Assembly (NCBI GenBank): GCA_001783715.1
Contig: MFNF01000001.1
Span: 310,001 to 374,000 of the forward strand
Length of the DNA: 64,000 nt
Direction: 5' to 3'
Origin: Candidatus Lambdaproteobacteria bacterium RIFOXYD2_FULL_56_26
Lineage (GTDB): Bacteria; SAR324; XYD2-FULL-50-16
The translations under genes were made by a program, and so were the position numbers. A model generated the notes under the pieces. It made no database searches and had not been told where the DNA came from. It saw only the letters and a list, made by a program, of their open reading frames with translations. This document shows, one piece after another, positions 59,344-64,000 of the stretch (position 1 is its first letter; each line of letters opens with the position of its first letter).

Positions 59344-60867
59344 TCAAGGGTGGGAGGTAAAAAGGGGCGGCAGCAGGTACAGCTCCAACCGGCGGACCAC
59401 AAAGCCCCGAAGCGCCACTTCCACCGAGGGCAGCGGCACCAGCCGGTCCCCAAACCGTTCCACTACCTGGGGCAAGAGGTTGGGGCACTCTTCGGGCGGA
59501 CAAACCACCAAGGCCCCTTGGGCCAGCACCTCCATTTCGGGCGACCAGAGGTTGCGGATCGGCTTTTCGATGCTGTGCGGCCAAGGCTGGGACTGGAGGT
59601 ACAGCGACAGTGCCCCGGAAAGGTGGTACTCCCGGCTGACCACAAACGGCGGAACCGGTTGTTGTTGGTCGGCCAAAACCTGCTCAATCTGCCGGGCCGT
59701 CTCCACCCAGCCCAAGGTCTTGGCCGCCCAGGTCTCCGGGTAGTCCAGCCGCCACAGGTTCCAGCCCAAGGCGGCCAACAGGGCCAACAGGAAAAAATAA
59801 TTGAAGGCCAAAGCCTTGAGGAGCCTTTTGCCCAGCCCCTCTTGGTTGACCCAAACCTGGGCCAGAATCAAAAACAGCCCAAAGTAGGCGACGTTGACCC
59901 AATGGGGGTCCGAACCACGGCCCTTGAAACTGGTCAGGGTAAAAAAGAAGGCCGGGGTCAGGCCGGTGCATAGGACCAGGGAGAGCAGACTGCCCGACCA
60001 GCCTTGGGTCAGGACCGCTGACCGCTGGCCCTGAAGCCAAGGTTTGAGGGACTGGGCCAACAACAGCCAAAGCAGGGGGGCCAAAAAAACCGAAAAGAGG
60101 ACCAAGTGCCCCACCGTAAACAGGGCAAAGTGCTGCATCGGGTCGCCGCCGGTCAGCCCCTTCTCGAAGTTGTACACAAAGGTCACCCACTGGTGCTGGC
60201 TATTCCAGTACAGATTGGGAGCCAACAGCCCCAGGCAGAGCAGCGCCCCGCCCCAGGTGTGGGGGGAGAAGACCAACCAAACCCAGGACCGGTTGAAGGC
60301 CAAAAAAATCACCAGTCCCATAGGCAGCAGGGCGATGATGTACTTCGACTCGGCCCCCAGCCCCAGGCACAGCCCAAAGGCCCACATCCAGGCGGGGTTG
60401 CCGGTCTTGACCAATCGCACCAAACTCCAGAGCCCCAAAAGCCAAAAGGCCATGTAGGGCTGGTCGATGTGCCAAAAGACCGAACCCATGGTGAAGTAAG
60501 GGGTGGCCTCCAAGAGCAGCAGATAAACCAACCCGCCCTTGGGACCCAAGACCTCCCGACCCAAACGGTAGGCCAGCCACAGGATCAGCACCGAAAACAA
60601 CACCGACCCAACCTTGAGGGTCAAGGGGTGGTTGCCGCCGATCATCGTGGCTAGGCGCATGGTCAAGGCCACCATGGGCGGGTGTTCATAATAACCCCAG
60701 GCCAAAAACCGGGACCACACCCAGTGGTCGGCCATGTCCGGGTGGAGGTCAAAAGGCAGGCTCAAGCCCAGCCAGATCAGGCCGTGGAGCAGTAGCACCC
60801 AAAGGGCCGCTCCCTTTGCTTGGGCAAACCGAAAGAACCAATCCCCCGGCTGGGTTGGTGAGGACAT
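59344..60867 (-). CDS. PMT/ArnT-like glycosyltransferase family 39 membrane protein
   Basis: 507 residues with about ten to twelve helices. First external loop DMADHWVWSRFLAWGYYEHPPMVALTMR matches the D-x-x-W/YYEHPP signature of PMT_2 (dolichyl/undecaprenyl-phosphate mannosyltransferase or ArnT-type) enzymes, followed by FTMGSVFWHIDQPYMAFW. Transfers a sugar from a lipid-phosphate carrier to protein, lipid A or a polysaccharide. ATG at 60867 (MSSPTQ) is preferred to an upstream TTG. Seven bases before the LptF/G gene, so LPS modification is a reasonable guess. Confidence 0.87.
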   Translation of the reverse strand: MSSPTQPGDWFFRFAQAKGAALWVLLLHGLIWLGLSLPFDLHPDMADHWVWSRFLAWGYYEHPPMVALTMRLATMIGGNHPLTLKVGSVLFSVLILWLAYRLGREVLGPKGGLVYLLLLEATPYFTMGSVFWHIDQPYMAFWLLGLWSLVRLVKTGNPAWMWAFGLCLGLGAESKYIIALLPMGLVIFLAFNRSWVWLVFSPHTWGGALLCLGLLAPNLYWNSQHQWVTFVYNFEKGLTGGDPMQHFALFTVGHLVLFSVFLAPLLWLLLAQSLKPWLQGQRSAVLTQGWSGSLLSLVLCTGLTPAFFFTLTSFKGRGSDPHWVNVAYFGLFLILAQVWVNQEGLGKRLLKALAFNYFFLLALLAALGWNLWRLDYPETWAAKTLGWVETARQIEQVLADQQQPVPPFVVSREYHLSGALSLYLQSQPWPHSIEKPIRNLWSPEMEVLAQGALVVCPPEECPNLLPQVVERFGDRLVPLPSVEVALRGFVVRRLELYLLPPLFTSHP

Positions 60868-60957
60868 AGGCGACAAGAAAAAACGGGGGTTGAGTGAAGC
60901 CGACAAACTCCGCCAGTTTTGGTCTTCGGGGCGGGATAAGTCAATCCAAAAGCCGGT

Positions 60958-61716
60958 TCAATTGAGCTTGTGGAGCCAGTAGGAGGAGACCTTTTCTTGG
61001 AGCTGCCGGTGGTTTGCATTGGCTTCCTTGCGGGCTTCCAGCTGGTTGAAGTAGGTTTCGAGGCTGTTCCTTTCGCCCAAGGTCAGGGTCTTGACCACCC
61101 CTTCAAAGTCTTCTTGCAGCGCCATCACCAGCCCACCCGGCTGGCGGCCCGGCTTTTTGGCCGCAGCTTGGACCAGCTTGGGCTCGTTGGCCTTGGAGGA
61201 CCTGGCTTCCTTGAGTTGTTCTTGGGTGTAGCCTTTGTCGGTAAAAACCTTTTTGACCAGCAACAGGCTGTTGGTTTGGTCTTGGACCGCCGCCTTGCCA
61301 TCGAGCACCACAAAAGCGGTACGTTTGTTTTCCTTGGAGCCGGTCAGGGCGGAGAACAAAAAGTTTTGGTTCAACTCGATCAGACAGGTGCCGCTGGGCA
61401 GTTCCTTCCAGCCGGACTTGAGGTGCCACACGTCCGCTTCCCCCCCGGCACCCCATTTTTGTTGGTTCACCAAGGCCATCAATTCGGAAAAGCTGTTGCG
61501 CCCCAGGCCCAAGATCGCCTTGCCTTGGGTGTCGGAGCGTTTCCTGGAGAAGTCCAGGCTGTCGGTCAGCAGGTTGCCGGAGGCACCTTTTTTGGTATTG
61601 CTGGCAATGCCCAGGTAGTACCATTTTTTCAGCAATAGGTGATGCAAGGCATCCAAGGCATTGTCCCAATTGCGGGTGACCCCCAACGCATGTACAAAAC
61701 CAGAAGTTGTTCCCAT
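60958..61716 (-). CDS. Hypothetical protein of unknown function
   Basis: 252 residues, soluble, no signal peptide. Charged, Lys- and Gln-rich C-terminal half (KKPGRQPGG, then a likely coiled coil ending SSYWLHKLN). I do not recognise a domain. ATG at 61716 has GGGAG five bases upstream and an intact sigma-70 promoter further up, so it is a real gene. It reads divergently from the peroxiredoxin gene. In-frame codons upstream of the ATG cross the promoter and are rejected. Confidence 0.75.
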   Translation of the reverse strand: MGTTSGFVHALGVTRNWDNALDALHHLLLKKWYYLGIASNTKKGASGNLLTDSLDFSRKRSDTQGKAILGLGRNSFSELMALVNQQKWGAGGEADVWHLKSGWKELPSGTCLIELNQNFLFSALTGSKENKRTAFVVLDGKAAVQDQTNSLLLVKKVFTDKGYTQEQLKEARSSKANEPKLVQAAAKKPGRQPGGLVMALQEDFEGVVKTLTLGERNSLETYFNQLEARKEANANHRQLQEKVSSYWLHKLN

Positions 61717-61746
61717 GTCTCTCCCAAAACGACTTTCTTTTTTGAT

Positions 61747-61775
61747 TCTATAGAGAACCGGACCATTACCGTCAA
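61747..61775 (-). promoter_or_regulatory. Sigma-70-type promoter for the hypothetical gene at 61 kb
   Basis: On the minus strand: TTGACG (61770-61775), 17-base spacer, TATAGA (61747-61752), with the ATG 30 bases further on and a GGGAG ribosome site between. One of the clearest promoters in the window. Confidence 0.65.
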
Positions 61776-61838
61776 GCCCCAGAGCCGCCGAGGTCCGCCT
61801 GCCCCAGGAAAACCGGGCTTGTTTTATAAACATTTAAC

Positions 61839-61867
61839 TTGGCAAACTAGAAAAAAGAAAATAAATT
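61839..61867 (+). promoter_or_regulatory. Sigma-70-type promoter for the peroxiredoxin
   Basis: TTGGCA (61839-61844), 17-base spacer of mainly A, TAAATT (61862-61867), 85 bases before the peroxiredoxin ATG. The long leader holds no evident structure. Confidence 0.5.
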
Positions 61868-61952
61868 GTTAGACAGCAAGCAACAACAAAACCGGGCTTC
61901 CCGAACCCAAAGGCAAGCCTTGTGTCCCTACAACCCATTTCTAGGAACAAAG

Positions 61953-62552
61953 ATGAGCGTATTAGTCACCAAACCGGCTCCCGATTTTAAGGCCAAAGCC
62001 GTTATGCCCGACAACACCATCAAGGCCGATTTTACCTTGAGCCAGTTTAAGGGAAAATATGTAGTCCTGTTCTTCTACCCCCTAGACTTCACCTTTGTCT
62101 GCCCTTCCGAAATCATCGCCTTCGACCATCGGTTGGCCGAATTCAAGGCCCGTGGCGTTGAAGTCGTGGGCTGCTCGATCGACAGCCACTTCACCCACTT
62201 GGCTTGGAAAAACACCCCGGTTGAAAAAGGCGGGATCGGCAACGTCCAATACCCCTTGGTCGCCGACCTGACCAAAGACATTGCTCGGGACTATGACGTG
62301 CTGATCGCTGACGAAGTGGCGCTGCGCGGCTCCTTCCTGATCGACAAGGCCGGTGTGGTTCGCCACCAAGTGATCAACGACCTGCCCTTGGGCCGGAACA
62401 TCGATGAAATGTTGCGGATGATCGATGCTCTCCAGTTCACCGAAGAGCACGGCGAAGTCTGCCCTGCCGGTTGGCACAAAGGGGAAAAGGGCATGAAGGC
62501 TACCACCGCCGGTGTGGCCTCCTACTTGGCCGAAAACGCCAAGAAACTCTAA
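61953..62552 (+). CDS. Typical 2-Cys peroxiredoxin (AhpC/Tsa family)
   Basis: Thiol peroxidase reducing H2O2 and organic peroxides. 199 residues. Peroxidatic Cys in [14 protein letters not shown] (~51), second-half signature [16 protein letters not shown], resolving Cys in HGEVCPAGW (~170). The trxA product encoded at 50 kb is a likely reductant; no AhpF lies here. ATG at 61953 with AGGA seven bases upstream; upstream in-frame codons are leader. Confidence 0.95.
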   Translation: MSVLVTKPAPDFKAKAVMPDNTIKADFTLSQFKGKYVVLFFYPLDFTFVCPSEIIAFDHRLAEFKARGVEVVGCSIDSHFTHLAWKNTPVEKGGIGNVQYPLVADLTKDIARDYDVLIADEVALRGSFLIDKAGVVRHQVINDLPLGRNIDEMLRMIDALQFTEEHGEVCPAGWHKGEKGMKATTAGVASYLAENAKKL

Positions 62553-62570
62553 GCCTTTCCTTTTTTTCAG

Positions 62571-62596
62571 GCTCCCCCGTTCCGGTTCGGGGGGGC
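62571..62596 (+). terminator. Hairpin after the peroxiredoxin gene
   Basis: GCTCCCCCG-TTCCGGTT-CGGGGGGGC, a nine-bp stem with one G-T pair, 18 bases after the stop. No T-run follows (a T-run lies before it), so it may attenuate rather than end transcription. The next start codon is only ten bases on. Confidence 0.4.
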
Positions 62597-62606
62597 TTGG
62601 GTCCTT

Positions 62607-63710
62607 ATGGGCGAAATTTCCCTCGGCTTTTTTATCACCGCCCACGGCCTGGGCCACGCTTCCCGAGCGGCGGCGGTCATTGAGGCGCTGGGGAAGCTGC
62701 ACCCAAGCGTGCATTTTTTCCTTTTCACCAAAGTCCCACAGTTTTTTTTTGAGCAGTCCCTGACCGTTCCTTTCACCCGGATCGAGATGGAGACCGACTT
62801 CGGCTTGGTCCAAACCTCCGCCTTGTCTGCGGACCTCAGAGCCTCCGCCTTGGGCTTGAGCCGTTGGCTGCCCTTTGCTCCCGCCACGATTTCCAGCCTA
62901 GTCCAAACCCTCAAGGAATTGAACATTGCTGCGATTTGTTCGGACATCTCACCGCTGGGACTTGAAGCTGCAAAGGTTGCATTAGTTCCTTCCTTTCTGA
63001 TAGAGAATTTCACCTGGGATTGGATTTACGACCGCCTGGAACCCCCAGACCCTAGGTTCAAGGAAGCGGCAAGGTACTTGGGTCCAAAGTTTGTGCAGGC
63101 GGACTTCCACATCCAAACCACCCCTTTTTGTGGAGACCGGAATTCCGACTTGGTCTCCCTGCCGGTCTCCAGGGCGGTGCGCAAAGACCGGGAAACCACC
63201 CGGGCCGAACTGGGGGTCAAGGCCCAGGAAAAGCTGATCCTGCTGACCTTGGGTGGAACCAAGGGGGCCACGTTGCCGATCCCTGCACAAAACTGCCACC
63301 AGGACTGGTTTTTTGTTTGCCCCGGCGCAGCGGAGGCAGAGGAACGAGGCCCCGGTTGGCTGAAGTTGCCTTATGCCGGTCGTTTTTACCATCCAGACCT
63401 GATGGAGGCGGCCGACCTAGTGGTCTGCAAACTGGGCTACAGCACCCTGGCCGAGGCCTGGTCCAGCGGGACCCCGGTCTTGTACCTGGGCCGACCGGAC
63501 TTTCCGGAATCCGCTTTTTTGGAAGCTTTTTTGGCCTCCCATTCAATTCCCTCTTCCCCTTTGACCCTTGAGGCGGTAGAGCAAGGAACTTGGGGCCGAA
63601 AAATCTTACCGCTTTTGGACCAAAAGCAAAGGAAACCCGGCTTGGGCAATGGGGCAGAACAAATCGCCGTTTGGATATCCAACCATCTGGCCGTTTTACA
63701 AAAACCTTAG
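62607..63710 (+). CDS. Glycosyltransferase-like protein (GT-B fold, MurG/UGT-like)
   Basis: 367 residues, soluble, no signal peptide. N-terminal GFFITAHGLGHASRAAAVIEAL is the glycine-rich acceptor loop of GT-B enzymes; a C-terminal donor half has LTLGGTKG, then ADLVVCKLGYSTLAEAWSSGTPVLYLGR, the characteristic nucleotide-sugar binding stretch. Family 28/1-like; sugar and acceptor unknown. Just upstream of a response regulator, eight bases apart, so they may be co-expressed. Confidence 0.82.
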   Translation: MGEISLGFFITAHGLGHASRAAAVIEALGKLHPSVHFFLFTKVPQFFFEQSLTVPFTRIEMETDFGLVQTSALSADLRASALGLSRWLPFAPATISSLVQTLKELNIAAICSDISPLGLEAAKVALVPSFLIENFTWDWIYDRLEPPDPRFKEAARYLGPKFVQADFHIQTTPFCGDRNSDLVSLPVSRAVRKDRETTRAELGVKAQEKLILLTLGGTKGATLPIPAQNCHQDWFFVCPGAAEAEERGPGWLKLPYAGRFYHPDLMEAADLVVCKLGYSTLAEAWSSGTPVLYLGRPDFPESAFLEAFLASHSIPSSPLTLEAVEQGTWGRKILPLLDQKQRKPGLGNGAEQIAVWISNHLAVLQKP

Positions 63711-63718
63711 GTGAAGAC

Positions 63719-64000
63719 ATGGGCATTCGACGAAAGTACCGGATCCTGGTAGTGGACGACGAGGCGGTCAACCTCAAGCTGATCGCCGAGATATTAAAGG
63801 AAGAATACGAGCTGGCCTTTGCCAAAAGCGGCGAAGAGGCCTTGTCCCTGTTGCCCAACCAACCCGACTTGATCCTGCTCGACATCATGATGCCCGAGAT
63901 GGATGGATACGCCGTGGCCCGCAGGATCAAGGACGATTACCACTACCAGAACATCCCGATCATCTTCGCTACGGCGATGAACGAGCCGGTTGACGAGATC
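63719..64000 (+). CDS. Response regulator, receiver domain, cut by window end
   Basis: The first 94 residues are visible. RILVVDDEAVNLKL (acidic pair) and the phospho-acceptor Asp in LILLDIMMPEMDGY near 59; ATAMNEPVDE (Thr/Ala position) near 85. The output domain lies beyond the window. DDEAVN and the ATAMNEP wording are frequent in PleD- and RpfG-like c-di-GMP regulators, which is only a hint. AGGTGA just upstream of the ATG. Confidence 0.88.
   Translation, partial: MGIRRKYRILVVDDEAVNLKLIAEILKEEYELAFAKSGEEALSLLPNQPDLILLDIMMPEMDGYAVARRIKDDYHYQNIPIIFATAMNEPVDEI

Noticed and set aside
62571-62596. Strong intrinsic terminator for the peroxiredoxin gene
   Set aside because: The hairpin is real but has no T-run after it, so it is listed only as a low-confidence terminator or attenuator.
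1-64000. tRNA, rRNA, CRISPR array, insertion sequence or prophage
   Set aside because: None was recognised in the gaps: no cloverleaf, no regularly spaced repeats, no transposase or phage structural genes.

Overview
The window reads as chromosome of a Gram-negative, probably motile bacterium. LptF/LptG, UppP and a Sec-exported tetraheme cytochrome point to a cell with an outer membrane, and FliN points to a flagellum. It is GC-rich with tightly packed genes, many joined by ATGA or GTGA overlaps, and TTG/GTG starts are common. The mix (RecBCD, 180-kDa-type NAD-glutamate dehydrogenase, a sensory diguanylate cyclase with a heme-c motif, COG4586/4587/3694 ABC exporter, oligoribonuclease, TP0108-like phosphofructokinase) suits a deltaproteobacterial or SAR324/Lambdaproteobacteria-like lineage. 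That placement is inference; no rRNA or tRNA gene was seen to test it.

Layout. 0-4.5 kb: a short hybrid-cluster protein (hcp), a convergent multi-pass GT-C-like membrane protein, and uppP. 4.5-9.8 kb: the diguanylate cyclase, divergent from a lone fliN that has a sigma-54-like promoter, then a three-gene ABC-2 exporter. 9.8-16.7 kb: a co-directional run of a lidless Hsp70, orn, phosphofructokinase, a TVP38/DedA-FAD disulfide reductase fusion, a DUF547 protein and a YcgN-like protein. dapB ends head-on against this run on a shared CTAG. 17.5-19.5 kb: an Smr protein, a 0.33-kb gap, an R3H protein and a pentapeptide lipoprotein. 19.6-28.2 kb: recC-recB-recD with ATGA overlaps. 28.3-32.2 kb: a class V aminotransferase, a tetraheme cytochrome, a solitary rplC with its own UUCG terminator, an AT-rich gap and a tyrosine recombinase. 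32.2-39.3 kb: a second GT-C-like protein with a small membrane partner, then gdhB. 39.5-41 kb: a ytfG/ytfH-like NmrA-HxlR divergent pair with a clear palindromic operator. 41-45.3 kb: an operon of an unknown zinc-ribbon protein, cysteine desulfurase, mnmA, plsY and a lysophospholipase-like hydrolase. 45.4-50.4 kb: a DtxR regulator facing a run of trxA, truA, mtnP and a fused sugar-binding/permease gene. 50.6-53.9 kb: a visibly AT-richer two-gene island with a PD-(D/E)XK nuclease and a zinc-ribbon DNA methyltransferase. 54-64 kb: a DnaC-like ATPase, rpiB, an inositol-phosphatase-like gene, a PEBP protein, thrC-lptG-GT39, an unknown protein, a peroxiredoxin, a glycosyltransferase and a response regulator cut by the window end.

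Most genes are housekeeping. The best candidate for something undescribed is the methyltransferase-nuclease island. It looks like a compact restriction-modification or defence module of a type I cannot assign. Next are the paired GT-C-like membrane proteins, the orphan binding-protein/permease fusion, the displaced ribosomal protein L3 gene, and the heme-motif diguanylate cyclase.
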